Source: CAZGAQ01 sp964523405 (lineage in GTDB: Bacteria > Planctomycetota > Phycisphaerae > UBA1845 > Fen-1342). Taken from it: a DNA stretch of 64,000 nucleotides. The stretch is from the NCBI GenBank assembly GCA_964523405.1, contig CAZGAQ010000016.1, positions 28,827 through 92,826 on the forward strand, given 5' to 3'. Under the pieces are notes generated by a model. The model saw nothing but the letters and a program-made list of their open reading frames with translations. It was not told where the DNA came from and ran no database searches. This document shows, in pieces, positions 1 through 9,124 of the stretch. The position numbers and the translations under genes are program-made. Within the stretch, counting starts at the first letter, position 1. Each line of letters starts with the position of its first letter.

Positions 1-1
1 G

Positions 2-556
2 AGTATCGGCTTGCCGGGGCTGAACGGGTTCATCAGCGAATTCACGGTCCTGTTCGCCGCATTCAACTCCGATATCCTCGGCCGCTGGTACGGCGTGCTC
101 GGCGCGACCGGCATTCTGCTCGGGGCGATCTACATGCTGTATGCGACCGGCAAGGTGCTCTTCGGCCCGGTGCGGGAGCCGGAGCACACGCCGGACCTGT
201 CCGCCGGCCTGACACGCGACCTGACGCCGCGCGAGATCGGCATTCTGGCGCCGCTGGCATTCTGCGTGATCCTGCTGGGCGTGGCCCCGCGTCTCATCAC
301 CGATACGCTCGACCCGGTCCTGCAGGAGCAGGTGCTCGCCCGCGTGCGGACGGAGGCTGCGCCCGTACCGACGACGGCGGATTCGTTTGCTCCGACCGAG
401 GCAGAATCCGGTTTGCCCAGCGCGCCGCCGGCAGCCGCACGAACGATTGTCGAGTCCGCCATGGTGGCCGCGAATACGGCGTGGGGGCATCCGGATTGGA
501 CCTGGCCGGCACAGGGCGAAATGCCCGTGCGGCGCGAATCGACGGGAGGACGCTAG
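2..556 (+). CDS. nuoM: NADH-quinone oxidoreductase subunit M, C-terminal part (5' truncated)
   Basis: This is the 3' end of the NuoM proton-pumping membrane subunit of complex I; the reading frame is open from the window edge. The first residues, SIGLPGLNGFISEF, match the conserved late helix of the Mrp-antiporter-like NuoM family. Hydrophobic helices follow, around LGATGILLGAIYMLYATGKV and IGILAPLAFCVILLGVAP. The last 75 or so residues form an Ala/Pro/Thr-rich tail with no recognisable domain, longer than in typical NuoM. The stop codon is immediately followed by the nuoN ATG with no spacer, so the two genes are cotranscribed and probably translationally coupled. About 184 residues are visible; the missing part lies upstream. 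Confidence 0.93.
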   Translation, partial: SIGLPGLNGFISEFTVLFAAFNSDILGRWYGVLGATGILLGAIYMLYATGKVLFGPVREPEHTPDLSAGLTRDLTPREIGILAPLAFCVILLGVAPRLITDTLDPVLQEQVLARVRTEAAPVPTTADSFAPTEAESGLPSAPPAAARTIVESAMVAANTAWGHPDWTWPAQGEMPVRRESTGGR

Positions 557-2239
557 ATGCCGCTTGCTCCGCCGATTCCGTGGTCCGCCTTGCTGCCGGA
601 GACGGTCCTGCTGGTCGCCGGCTGCGCCGTGCTGCTGCTCGGACAATCGACGCGGCACAGGTGGGCGCCGTGGGTCACGCTCGGGTCGCTCGTGGTGGCA
701 GTCGTCCTGGCGTGGATCGGCGGCCAGCGCGGGTCCGAGCCGACCGGCAGTGGTCTGGCGTACGGCTCGCTTGCGGCCTTCGTCCGCCTGGCCGCCCTGG
801 AGCTCGGCATCGTCCTGACGCTGGCGAACTGGTCGCAGGCCCGCAGCAGCGAACGCGGCGAATTCCTGGCGCTCATGCTCTTTTCGCTTACCGGCCTGCT
901 GCTCGTCGGCGCCGCCGACAACCTGCTCATCCTCTTCCTCGCCCTGGAACTCGTCAGCATCCCCGGCTACATCATGGTTGTGCTGGGGCGGACGAACGTC
1001 CGTGCGGTCGAGGCGGGTACAAAGTATTTCTATCTCGGCGCGTTGTCGGCCGCACTGATGGCCTACGGCTTCGCGTTCCTGTACGGCGTCGCCGGCAATG
1101 CGGAGTTGAGCCAGGTTCTGCCCGCGGTGGACTTGGCGCTGCACCATCCGGGCACGGTGAGCGGCGGGCTGGCCGTACTCGGCATCGTCCTGTCGCTCGC
1201 CGGACTGCTCTTCAAGCTGGCGGCCGTGCCCCTGCATTTCTACATCGCCGACGTGTATCAGGGGGCGGCGAGTCCGGTGGCCGGGTTCCTCGGCTTCGTG
1301 CCGAAGCTGGCGGGTCTGGTGGCCATCTTCAAGCTCGTCCTGCTGACGGGGTATTGGGGCAGCGGTGGGGCGGCCGTGTACTGGCTGCTGTGGATTGTGG
1401 CGGTGGCGAGCATGTGCGTGGGGAACATCCTCGCGCTGCGGCAGACGAACATCAAACGCATGCTGGCGTACTCCGGCGTGGCACACGCGGGGTACATGCT
1501 GGTTGGCGTGGTGGCCGGTCCGGAGGCGGGCAAGGCCGTGTCCGGCAGCGGCATCGGCATCATGGGCGACGGCGCGGCGGCCGTGCTGTACTACGTCGTG
1601 ATTTACGGCCTCGCGAATCTGGCGGCCTTTGCGGTGCTGGGGCTGCTGCGGACGTATCGCCGCCCCGAGGCGCGGGCGCCGGACATGGCGGCAAAGCAAA
1701 CCAATGACTTCGACAGTGGGGCGGGCGTGACGGATGTGCCGTGCGAGACGTTGCGCGACGTGGCAGGCTTGCTGCGGCGCGAGCCGGTGCTGGCGCTGCT
1801 GCTGGCGCTAGCGATGTTCACGCTCATGGGCTTGCCGCCGACGCCGGGGTTCTGGGGCAAGCTCAATCTCTTCGGCAGTGCCGTAACCCTGTCGCAACTG
1901 ACGGGCAACACGTCGCTCGTGGTGCTCGTCGTGATCGCGGTGCTGAATTCGGCCCTGGCAGCGGCGTATTACCTGCGCGTCGTGGCGGCCGTTCTGCTGT
2001 ACGACAACGACCGGCCGGCCTTCGCGTTGCCGCGCGAGGCGCAGAACATCGGTGCCCTGCTGTGCGGTTTCCTGCTGATCATCTTCGCGTTCTATCCCGG
2101 TGGTCTGCTGACGGCCGGCCGGACCGCGACGCGCGAGTTGCGGGCTCGGACAGCAGTGGTGCAGACGCCGTCGCCGGCCCCCACCGACATCCGGGTAGGC
2201 CGGGCTAAGGCCGGCCAAGAGCACTCGGCAAGCCGGTAG
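557..2239 (+). CDS. nuoN: NADH-quinone oxidoreductase subunit N
   Basis: NuoN is an antiporter-like membrane subunit of complex I that couples quinone reduction to proton translocation. The 560-residue product is almost entirely transmembrane helices. The family hallmarks are visible: a helix with LALELVSIPGYIMVVL carrying the conserved Glu, the stretch LLFKLAAVPLHFYIADVYQG with the channel Lys, the Pro-Lys of GFVPKLAG, and RQTNIKRMLAYSGVAHAGYM. It is longer than the usual 480-500 residues because of a polar loop near residues 370-400 and a hydrophilic tail. It starts directly after the nuoM stop. The last codons run into an inverted repeat that spans the stop codon. As the last gene of the visible nuo block it probably ends the operon. 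Confidence 0.95.
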   Translation: MPLAPPIPWSALLPETVLLVAGCAVLLLGQSTRHRWAPWVTLGSLVVAVVLAWIGGQRGSEPTGSGLAYGSLAAFVRLAALELGIVLTLANWSQARSSERGEFLALMLFSLTGLLLVGAADNLLILFLALELVSIPGYIMVVLGRTNVRAVEAGTKYFYLGALSAALMAYGFAFLYGVAGNAELSQVLPAVDLALHHPGTVSGGLAVLGIVLSLAGLLFKLAAVPLHFYIADVYQGAASPVAGFLGFVPKLAGLVAIFKLVLLTGYWGSGGAAVYWLLWIVAVASMCVGNILALRQTNIKRMLAYSGVAHAGYMLVGVVAGPEAGKAVSGSGIGIMGDGAAAVLYYVVIYGLANLAAFAVLGLLRTYRRPEARAPDMAAKQTNDFDSGAGVTDVPCETLRDVAGLLRREPVLALLLALAMFTLMGLPPTPGFWGKLNLFGSAVTLSQLTGNTSLVVLVVIAVLNSALAAAYYLRVVAAVLLYDNDRPAFALPREAQNIGALLCGFLLIIFAFYPGGLLTAGRTATRELRARTAVVQTPSPAPTDIRVGRAKAGQEHSASR

Positions 2240-2260
2240 CCGTTCGACCGGCCTTAGCCC
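2202..2260. terminator. Inverted repeat spanning the nuoN stop codon
   Basis: The 13-base arm GGGCTAAGGCCGG at 2202-2214 has a perfect inverted copy at 2248-2260, separated by 33 bases that include the nuoN stop. It lies between two convergent genes and could act as a terminator or mRNA 3' end stabiliser. No T-tract follows, so intrinsic termination is uncertain. Confidence 0.45.
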
Positions 2261-2287
2261 AGCGCTCGGCGACACGCGTCCCTCGAA

Positions 2288-2368
2288 CGTAGCGTCGGCC
2301 CCCGTGGCCGACGTAGAGGCCGGACGGGACACGAACGCCAACGTCCGCCACGGGGGGCGGACGCTACG
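2288..2368. repeat. Long imperfect inverted repeat between convergent genes
   Basis: A 27-base arm at 2288-2314 (beginning CGTAGCGTCGGCCCCCGTGG) pairs with a 28-base arm at 2341-2368 with one indel and two mismatches, leaving a 26-base loop. It sits in the gap between nuoN and the convergent DUF4340 gene. It may be a bidirectional terminator or a dispersed palindromic element; its copy number elsewhere cannot be judged from this window. Confidence 0.55.
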
Positions 2369-2522
2369 CGCGGCGCCGTCATTCGGCGTGGGGCTCGGAG
2401 GCAACCCGCCACGCGTACCGCCGAACGCCCCCGTTTGCCCCGCCAACGAAATCGCCCGCACGGGTGTCGGTGCGGGCGATTGTGCAAGCTGCTTCGTGGT
2501 CTGGTGCGAGCGATTCCGATCC

Positions 2523-4949
2523 TTACGGCCGCGGCGCTGGGGGCGGCGTCGTCGGCCGCGGCGCTGCGCTCGGGGGCATCCCCGGCGGCAGGCCCGGGCC
2601 GCCCTGCATGCCCGGCGGCAGGCCCGGCGGCGGTGCCGCGGGCTTGTCGGACTTCACGTAGTCGTCGAGGCCGCGCACCAGCTTTTCCGCATCGGCCGCA
2701 CGCAGGCGGAAGATGCGCTGCTGGGCCGCGAGCGCGCCCTGCACCGGCGGCTCGCCGTCCCTTTCGGCAGCCAAGCGTGCGATGATCTCGGTGCCGTCGG
2801 CCAGCTTGACCGCGAGTTGCGAAGTCGTGTCCGCCAAGCCATGGGCTGCGAGGTCGCCGTTCTGATACGCGACAAAGCGCTCGACCTCGAGCTGGGTGAT
2901 GTCCTTCACCAGCGTGCTGACCTTCGCCTGATCCAGCTCGACGAACGGATCCGCCGCGTACTTCCACTGTTCGCCCGTCTTGGTGAATTCCAACGTCTTG
3001 CCGGCATGGACGATCCTCACGTCCACGACGCTGTTGGGGTCGAAGGCGAAGAGCTTCGGCGCGATCAACTCCTGCGTCAGCACGCTGTACACGGTTTCGT
3101 CGACGACGAACACGTAGGGCTCGTCATCTTTCCGTCCGAATGCGGCACTGGGCGTGTTGACCACCCGCAAGGTATGCGACTCGGCCGCGACGGCACCCGC
3201 GGGCTGCGTGGCCGGCTGGCTGGTGGTTGGGGGCGCGATGTCGAACTGGATCGTCACGGTCGGCTGGCTGAAGTTGACCGCGGCCAGCTCGTCCTTGGCG
3301 ACGATACGTTTGGCCCGTAGATGCGCGAGGTCCGTGGCCAGCGCGCTGGCGTTCGCCTTGGCGAGCGGCGCGTTCGGCTCGATGAGCTGCCAGAGGCCGT
3401 GCTGCTGGGTCAGCTTGTACGTCGTGCCGTCGCGCTGCAGCGTCAGGTGCTGCAATTGCTCGGGCGCGAAGTCGAACACCTCGCGTGACCGCAAGCTCAG
3501 GCCGTTAATCGCGAGTCGTGCGGCCTGTGCCGCGCTGGTCACGATGACCGGTGCCTTAGCGTCGCCGGCCGCGGCCCGCTGGACGTACGCGTTGCGTCCG
3601 CTGGCCGTTTCCGCGCCGATTCGCAGGGTGAGCGGCTCGGCCGCACCGGTCGTCGTCACGGTGAGTATTGTCCGCGGCTGCGCCAGTCCGTACGTCGCGG
3701 GCGCCTCGGGCTGGTCGAGGTAGTCAATCGCCTTGAGCTCCTCGAGGGCGGCGAGCACGTCCTCGACCGCAGCGATCTCCAGGTGGACCAGTTCGCCGGA
3801 GCCCTGCCAGGTGCCGTCCACCTTCTTGAGCGCCACCGTGGTGCCGCCTGAGGTGACGTCAAGGGCGGTGATGTCGGCGGCCTTTACCCGCAGCACGCGG
3901 GCGTCGCGCAGCTCCTTGAGGTTGGGCACCAGGCCCTTCACATTCGTCTCGCTGACGATGACGGCAGCGCCGGTCTCGCCGAGGCGGGCGTAGCGCTTCT
4001 CCGATTTGAGATCGGCGAAGCCGCCTACGGTCAGGGTGCAGGTCTCTTTGGTCGGCGGTGGGGGGGCCGCGTTCGGGTCGGCCGACGGAGCGGGGCGCGT
4101 TTCGGTGGTGACGCTCATCGTCAGGTAGGGCGTGGCCAGGCCGGCGGTACCGGCGTCGCCATCGGCGAACTCGTCCGCCCGCAGACCGGCCAGGCGCGTC
4201 AGCAGGCCGCGGACCTTCTCGCGGTCGGCGTTCGCACGGAGCGGTTCTTCGATGACCCATTCGCCGTCCGCGCCGCGGGAGAAGGCGTACTTCGTGCCCG
4301 CGCACGTGACCTGCAGCGCGACCGCGTTGTCGACTTTGAAATCCGCGAGCTTCTTGGAGCGGTACTCGCTCAGCTCCTTCTTGATCAGCGGGGCCAGGTC
4401 GCGCTTGGCGATTGCGACCTGCTTCTCGCCCGGGACGCGGACATACGTGTCCTCGGACATGACGACCTTCTTGCCGATCTCGAGGGCGTACGTCTTGCCA
4501 TCGTCGCCGGTCATGGTGACGGTTGCCGCAGGGGGTTCGAGTCCCGTGTCCATGAGGGCGGGCTGGTCCTTCGCGCCGGGTTCGAAGCGGTCGCGGACTT
4601 GCAGACTGGTCAGGGCTGACGTCAGGCCGCGGAGCACATAGGCTTCGACCGGACCGGGGGCCGGTTCGACCAGTCGCCACTGCGGACCGCCGGGGGCGGG
4701 GGGCGTATTGGGTTCCGTGACGATCCGTTCGAAGACCATCCGCGGCTTGCCCGCGGCTTCCACGACGACGCGGGCGAGCTTGTCGGGGTCGGGCTGCGGC
4801 GTGAAGACGTATGCGGTCTTCTCTGGCGCCGGCGGAGCGGCCGTTTCCGGCAGCGCCGGTTTGCCGGTGTCGCCGGGCACAAAGAAGTAGAGCGCGCCGC
4901 CGATCAGGACCAGAACACCTACCAGCAGAATCGTCGTCTTGAAATTCAT
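2523..4949 (-). CDS. DUF4340 repeat-containing membrane-anchored protein
   Basis: This 808-residue protein has an N-terminal transmembrane anchor (TILLVGVLVLIGGALYFFV, about residues 5-23) and a large presumably periplasmic part. That part holds at least three successive DUF4340-like units. Each has a hydrophobic strand, a PYVFVVDE-like or TYVRVPG-like strand, a short LRSREVFDF, SKKLADF or PKLFAF turn, and then a strand set ending in a Trp. The C-terminal 35 residues are almost only Pro, Gly, Met and Ala. It is the last gene of a four-gene operon with a GldG-like protein and an ABC transporter, starting 7 bases after gldG with GGAGG inside the end of gldG. DUF4340 proteins usually accompany this transporter type; the substrate is unknown. 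Confidence 0.85.
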   Translation of the reverse strand: MNFKTTILLVGVLVLIGGALYFFVPGDTGKPALPETAAPPAPEKTAYVFTPQPDPDKLARVVVEAAGKPRMVFERIVTEPNTPPAPGGPQWRLVEPAPGPVEAYVLRGLTSALTSLQVRDRFEPGAKDQPALMDTGLEPPAATVTMTGDDGKTYALEIGKKVVMSEDTYVRVPGEKQVAIAKRDLAPLIKKELSEYRSKKLADFKVDNAVALQVTCAGTKYAFSRGADGEWVIEEPLRANADREKVRGLLTRLAGLRADEFADGDAGTAGLATPYLTMSVTTETRPAPSADPNAAPPPPTKETCTLTVGGFADLKSEKRYARLGETGAAVIVSETNVKGLVPNLKELRDARVLRVKAADITALDVTSGGTTVALKKVDGTWQGSGELVHLEIAAVEDVLAALEELKAIDYLDQPEAPATYGLAQPRTILTVTTTGAAEPLTLRIGAETASGRNAYVQRAAAGDAKAPVIVTSAAQAARLAINGLSLRSREVFDFAPEQLQHLTLQRDGTTYKLTQQHGLWQLIEPNAPLAKANASALATDLAHLRAKRIVAKDELAAVNFSQPTVTIQFDIAPPTTSQPATQPAGAVAAESHTLRVVNTPSAAFGRKDDEPYVFVVDETVYSVLTQELIAPKLFAFDPNSVVDVRIVHAGKTLEFTKTGEQWKYAADPFVELDQAKVSTLVKDITQLEVERFVAYQNGDLAAHGLADTTSQLAVKLADGTEIIARLAAERDGEPPVQGALAAQQRIFRLRAADAEKLVRGLDDYVKSDKPAAPPPGLPPGMQGGPGLPPGMPPSAAPRPTTPPPAPRP

Positions 4950-4955
4950 CGGCCG

Positions 4956-7187
4956 CTACCTCCGCCGGAACAACCACACGCAGCCACCGACCACCAGCAC
5001 GAGCCCCGGCCAAGTCCCGACGAGGAACACGCGCCAGAACGTGAGCCAGCCGTCGTTCTTCAGGCGCGTCAGGCGCGGCAGCTCCGCCTTCTGGGCGCTG
5101 ACCGAGATCCGCTCGGCGTCGTTGGTCAGCCAGTGCAGGGCGTTCAGGAAGAGATCCGCGTTGCCGGGATACGCGGCGTAGCTCTGGAGCCCCGCGCCGG
5201 TGACCATGATGCCGCCCGGCATTTCCAGCATGCTATTGTTCACGAACGTCTGGCTGGCGAAGACGACGATCCGCTGCCCGGCGGCCGGTGCCGAGCTGGG
5301 GGCGCTGGTCGGCGTCGCGGACTTCTCGGCCGCCACCACGACGGCGAACGGTGGGGCCACGTCGTCTTCACGGCGGAACGTGCCCTTCTGCGTGCGGAAG
5401 TCCTGGTTCAGCCGCATGATGTCCTTGAGGGCCCAGACGTCGGACGTGGCCTTCACGACGGCGACCGGTTCGATCTTCACGCCGGCTGGCAGCTTGTCGC
5501 TCGGCACGGTCCGTAGCGGGCAGGTGACGTCGAACGCCGTGTTGGTCGCAGCCAGCGGCTGGCCGATGGCGTGACTGGTGAACGATACGATCGGCGTGTC
5601 GATGATGGCCCGCTGCGTCTCCTGGGTGGGGATGAAGAGCTGGGGATTGTCCGGGGACGGGCTGAATCCCAGCACCACGTAGTTGAACAGCGGGTCGATG
5701 CCCCACGTGCTGGTCAGGTACTGGGCGTAATCGTACTTGCTGTCGGCGGTCAGGCCCATCTGGCCGCCCTCGGGCGGCTGCCAGCCGACAAGGAAGACGC
5801 CCATGCCGGCCTTCTCGATGGCGCCGGTGACAAGCTTGATGTCCTCGGGGGTCATGCCGGGTGGGGGCGGCGTCGGCCGGCGCGGATCCGGCTGTGGCGG
5901 CGGGGCTGGCGGGAACACGACATAGATCGTGCGGACCGCGTCCTCCACCTGCGGCGGCTGCTTGTCCTTGGAGACGTCCCAGTCCTGGGTGACGAAGTTC
6001 TCCTTGCCGAGCAGATCGTTCAGCGCGCCATAGGGTGCCCGCGGCATCTGCCGCATGTTCATATTCATCTGCGAGAAATCCGGCGTGATCGGCGAAACAC
6101 CGCCGAAGCGGGTGAAGACGACCGCTGTTTTCTCCTTCTGGGTCAGCTTCAGGATTGCCGACGAGACCGCCCGCTCGCCGGCGAACTCATGTTCGTCCTG
6201 CTGGCCGGGCACGGGCTCGGTGCGGTAAGGCCACACGTCGGCGAAGGGCACGATCTGGGCGCGTTCGTTCGTTTCGACCAGGATGGGTGGCGCGGACGTC
6301 CAGCGGCTGAGCTGGCCGGAGATCTCCTCCAACTCGACGGGCTTGAGGCCCTGCGTGCGCGGCGTGAATGCACCGATCTCGGTCATCAGCGGCTGGCTCT
6401 GCTCCCGCAGGGCCTGGAGGTAGGTGAGTCCCTCGGGCTTGAGATTGCGATCGGCGGGGGCCTTGTTCTGGACCCAGTCGGCGACGGCCTGGAGGTAGGA
6501 TGAGGCCGTCTCGAGGTACTTGCGGGCCTCTTCGACCGCTTGGGCGTAGCGCGGAATGTCCTCCGCCTGAAGCTGCTGGATGGCGCGGGCCGCGTCATCG
6601 CCGCGCTTGCGCAGCCGGGTCAGCTCGCCGCGGATCTCGCTGATGACCGTGGGCTTGGCGCCCTCCCCAGCGGCCAGGGCTTCGGCGCCGCGCAGCTGCT
6701 CGTCCAGGAAGGCGGCGATCTTCGTGCGCAGCGGCTCGAATTCGCCCAGCAGCTTCACATGCTCGGCGGCTTGGTTCTTGTACGCCGGCTTGTCGCGGAG
6801 CCGCTTGAGCAGCGGCGGGAGCTGCAGCTTGTCCTTAAGCGGGTCGAGCATCGCGACGGTGATCTTGCCGCGACTCGTCGATTCGTACAGGGTCAACAGG
6901 TCGTTGACCGTGTCGTGCCGTTTCTTTGAGTACTTGTCGAGGTTCTCGTCGATCAGGGGGTACAGCGCGGTGATGCGCACGTCCTCGGGGAGGTGGCGCA
7001 CGAGCTGCAAGGTTCGATCGCCGAGGCTGTTAATGCCGGTGCGTGTCAGGTCCGCCTGCCGCTTGTAGCGCTGCGCCAAGTAGATGACGCCGACCACGAC
7101 CAGCGCCACCAGCACGACCTGGATCACGACGTTGGCGCCGTACACGAAACGGCGCCGACCTGCGCGGGTGCCTGTGTCTACCGCCAT
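4956..7187 (-). CDS. GldG-family ABC-associated membrane protein
   Basis: The 743-residue protein has an N-terminal transmembrane helix (IQVVLVALVVVGVIYLAQRY) followed by the GldG-type periplasmic region, with LVRHLPEDVRITALYP at its start and a central IYVVFPPAPPPQPDP segment. A second membrane helix lies at the extreme C terminus (VFLVGTWPGLVLVVGGCVWL, ending FRRR). Between residues about 150 and 260 is a helical, probably coiled-coil section. It overlaps the permease gene by 10 bases and precedes the DUF4340 gene by 6, so the four genes form one transcription unit. GldG takes its name from gliding in Bacteroidetes, but no other gliding gene is present. An envelope transport or export role is inferred. 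Confidence 0.85.
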   Translation of the reverse strand: MAVDTGTRAGRRRFVYGANVVIQVVLVALVVVGVIYLAQRYKRQADLTRTGINSLGDRTLQLVRHLPEDVRITALYPLIDENLDKYSKKRHDTVNDLLTLYESTSRGKITVAMLDPLKDKLQLPPLLKRLRDKPAYKNQAAEHVKLLGEFEPLRTKIAAFLDEQLRGAEALAAGEGAKPTVISEIRGELTRLRKRGDDAARAIQQLQAEDIPRYAQAVEEARKYLETASSYLQAVADWVQNKAPADRNLKPEGLTYLQALREQSQPLMTEIGAFTPRTQGLKPVELEEISGQLSRWTSAPPILVETNERAQIVPFADVWPYRTEPVPGQQDEHEFAGERAVSSAILKLTQKEKTAVVFTRFGGVSPITPDFSQMNMNMRQMPRAPYGALNDLLGKENFVTQDWDVSKDKQPPQVEDAVRTIYVVFPPAPPPQPDPRRPTPPPPGMTPEDIKLVTGAIEKAGMGVFLVGWQPPEGGQMGLTADSKYDYAQYLTSTWGIDPLFNYVVLGFSPSPDNPQLFIPTQETQRAIIDTPIVSFTSHAIGQPLAATNTAFDVTCPLRTVPSDKLPAGVKIEPVAVVKATSDVWALKDIMRLNQDFRTQKGTFRREDDVAPPFAVVVAAEKSATPTSAPSSAPAAGQRIVVFASQTFVNNSMLEMPGGIMVTGAGLQSYAAYPGNADLFLNALHWLTNDAERISVSAQKAELPRLTRLKNDGWLTFWRVFLVGTWPGLVLVVGGCVWLFRRR

Positions 7188-7897
7188 CGCCGGGACTCCA
7201 CCACTTTGACCGTCAGGAACAGGAAGAGCACCGTCGTGCCGAGGAAGAACACCACGCCGTCGGTGGTGATCAATCCGCGACTGAACTCGTCAAACCGCCC
7301 AATGACGTTGATCTGCTGGAATACGACCCGCAGCCAGCCCTGTACCAGGCTGACGACGAAGTACGCGATGCAGGCGAGCAGCAGCAGCGGGATCCATCCG
7401 AGCATCCACGCCACGACCTGGTTGCTGGTCAGGCTGCTGGCGAGCAGGCCGAAGGCGCAGAACGCCATGCCGATCAGCAGCAGCCCGAGGTACGTCGCCA
7501 GCGTGGCCCCGTAGTCCGGGTTGCCGTAGACGCTCATCAGCACGACGTAGACCAGCGTGGGGGCGAGCATGACCACAAAGAACAGCAGAGCCGCCAGGTA
7601 CTTGCCCAGCACGAGCTGCAAGTCGCTCAAGGGCGCAGTCATCAGGGTCTCGATCGTCCCGCTGCGGTACTCCTCGCTGATCGCCCGCATGCAGATGGCC
7701 GGGACGATCACCGTGAGCACCCACGGCGTCCAGAAGAAGACGTCCCGCAGCGCGGCGGGCTTGCCCGGGGCAAAGCTGCCGGTCCAGAGCACCGACGCGC
7801 CCGTCAGCAGCAGGAACCCCGCGATCACGATGTACGCGATCGGCGAGCAGAACAGCGACAGCAGCTCGCGCTGCATGATCGCCAGACAGTTTCTCAT
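7178..7897 (-). CDS. ABC transporter permease (ABC-2/GldF type)
   Basis: This is a 239-residue polytopic permease with about six helices, beginning MRNCLAIMQRELLSLFCSPI, the usual cytoplasmic start of ABC-2 permeases of the GldF/NosY type. The motif ISEEYRSGTIETLMTAPLSD (about residues 70-90) is the diagnostic coupling segment of this family. The ATG at 7897 is chosen over an in-frame GTG at 7906 because GAGGG lies at a suitable distance only from the ATG. It forms a transporter with the upstream ATPase; the GldG-like gene overlaps its 3' end. Substrate unknown. Confidence 0.88.
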   Translation of the reverse strand: MRNCLAIMQRELLSLFCSPIAYIVIAGFLLLTGASVLWTGSFAPGKPAALRDVFFWTPWVLTVIVPAICMRAISEEYRSGTIETLMTAPLSDLQLVLGKYLAALLFFVVMLAPTLVYVVLMSVYGNPDYGATLATYLGLLLIGMAFCAFGLLASSLTSNQVVAWMLGWIPLLLLACIAYFVVSLVQGWLRVVFQQINVIGRFDEFSRGLITTDGVVFFLGTTVLFLFLTVKVVESRRWR

Positions 7898-7933
7898 GGT
7901 TGGCACCCTCGTCTGTGGCCCAGTCGGCGGCCC

Positions 7934-8872
7934 TTACCCATGGTTCTGGTGCGCGCCCGATACGATCCGCACAAAGAAGTCCTCCAGCGTGGCGATCTCG
8001 CGCCGCAGTTCCCGCAGCGGCCAGTGCTTCTCGCTCGCCAGCCGGAAAATGTCCTCGCGGACGTCGCTCCGCGTGGCCACGGTCACCCGCGTCCAGCCGT
8101 CATGCGCCGCGGCCGTCACGTTCGTCACGCCATTCAGCTTGCGCACCGCGTCGGATACGTCTTGGGCGGGGCCCCTGAGCTCTGCGATCAGGTTGGCCTC
8201 GCCCGTCACGCGCTCGCGCAGCTCGTCCGGCGTGCCACTGGCCACGATCTGCCCGCGGCTGATGATCACCAGCCGCTGACAGGTCGCCTCGACCTCGGGC
8301 AGGATGTGGCTGGAGAGAATGACCGTGTGCTGCTGGGCGAGCTCGCGGATCAGACTGCGGGTCTCGCGAATCTGCGTCGGGTCCAGCCCGACCGTCGGTT
8401 CGTCGAGCACCAGCACTTTCGGGTCGTGCAGCAGGGCGTCGGCCAGCCCCACGCGCTGCCGAAAACCCTTGGAGAGCTGTCCGATCGGGCGGTCGATGAC
8501 GTCCCGCAGCCAGCAGCGCTCGGTGACGCGGCCGATCGAGGCCGTGCGCGTGGCCGCGCCCATGCCGTGCAGTTTGCCGCGGAAGTTCAGGTACTCGCGC
8601 ACCCGCATCTCGGGGTACAGCGGCACCGACTCGGGCAAATAGCCGACTACGCCGCGCACCTGCATGGACTGGGTCAACACGTCGTAGCCCGCAATTCGCG
8701 CCGCGCCCGCGGTGGCCGGCATGTAGCCCGTCAAGATGCGCAGGGTCGTCGTCTTGCCCGCTCCGTTGGGGCCCAGAAAGCCGACGATCTCGCCCTCGGC
8801 CACGTGGAACGAAATGTCGTTCACGGCCTTGTGGGCGCCATAGTGTTTCGAGAGGTTTTCAACTTTGATCAC
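7934..8872 (-). CDS. ABC transporter ATP-binding protein (GldA/CcmA-like)
   Basis: The 312-residue ATPase drives the ABC-2 permease encoded 36 bases downstream. Walker A is GPNGAGKTT (about residues 34-42), the signature is LSKGFRQRVGLADALLHDPK, and Walker B is VLVLDEPTVGLDP, with the switch His in VILSSHILPE. A C-terminal extension of about 85 residues, typical of GldA-like and Nat-type ATPases, contains GWTRVTVATRSDVRE. The start is GTG with GGAGG 8 bases upstream. It is the first gene of the ATPase-permease-GldG-DUF4340 operon. Confidence 0.92.
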   Translation of the reverse strand: MIKVENLSKHYGAHKAVNDISFHVAEGEIVGFLGPNGAGKTTTLRILTGYMPATAGAARIAGYDVLTQSMQVRGVVGYLPESVPLYPEMRVREYLNFRGKLHGMGAATRTASIGRVTERCWLRDVIDRPIGQLSKGFRQRVGLADALLHDPKVLVLDEPTVGLDPTQIRETRSLIRELAQQHTVILSSHILPEVEATCQRLVIISRGQIVASGTPDELRERVTGEANLIAELRGPAQDVSDAVRKLNGVTNVTAAAHDGWTRVTVATRSDVREDIFRLASEKHWPLRELRREIATLEDFFVRIVSGAHQNHG

Positions 8873-9011
8873 GCGTCAGTCCTCCCGGCTATCGTGCTCC
8901 CATACTGGACGGCCTGCTGCTTGAATCCCAGTCCGATTCTCGATCGCTCTTGTTTCCGCCGCGCAACCTGGTGGACCGCGGCCGGGCGCAGTCGCAGACC
9001 TGCCGGCGGAC

Positions 9012-9064
9012 ACACCGCTTGCTCGTCAGCAGACCGGGGATTCTAAGTAGCTCGCAAGCGGTGT
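9012..9064 (-). terminator. Perfect 11-bp stem, candidate end of the rfbFG transcript
   Basis: ACACCGCTTGC at 9012-9022 is perfectly inverted at 9054-9064 with a 31-base loop. It lies just downstream of the minus-strand rfbG stop and upstream of the ABC operon on the same strand. No T-run follows, so a terminator role is only probable. Confidence 0.4.
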
Positions 9065-9124
9065 CAAGAGGGGTGGAATGTATGTAAGTGTAGGCATGGC
9101 AAGGGGAAATGGCGCGCACCCAGA

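Noticed and set aside
4956..7187. Gliding-motility function from the GldG name
   Set aside because: No other gld or spr genes are present; the family is widespread as an ABC-associated protein outside gliding bacteria.
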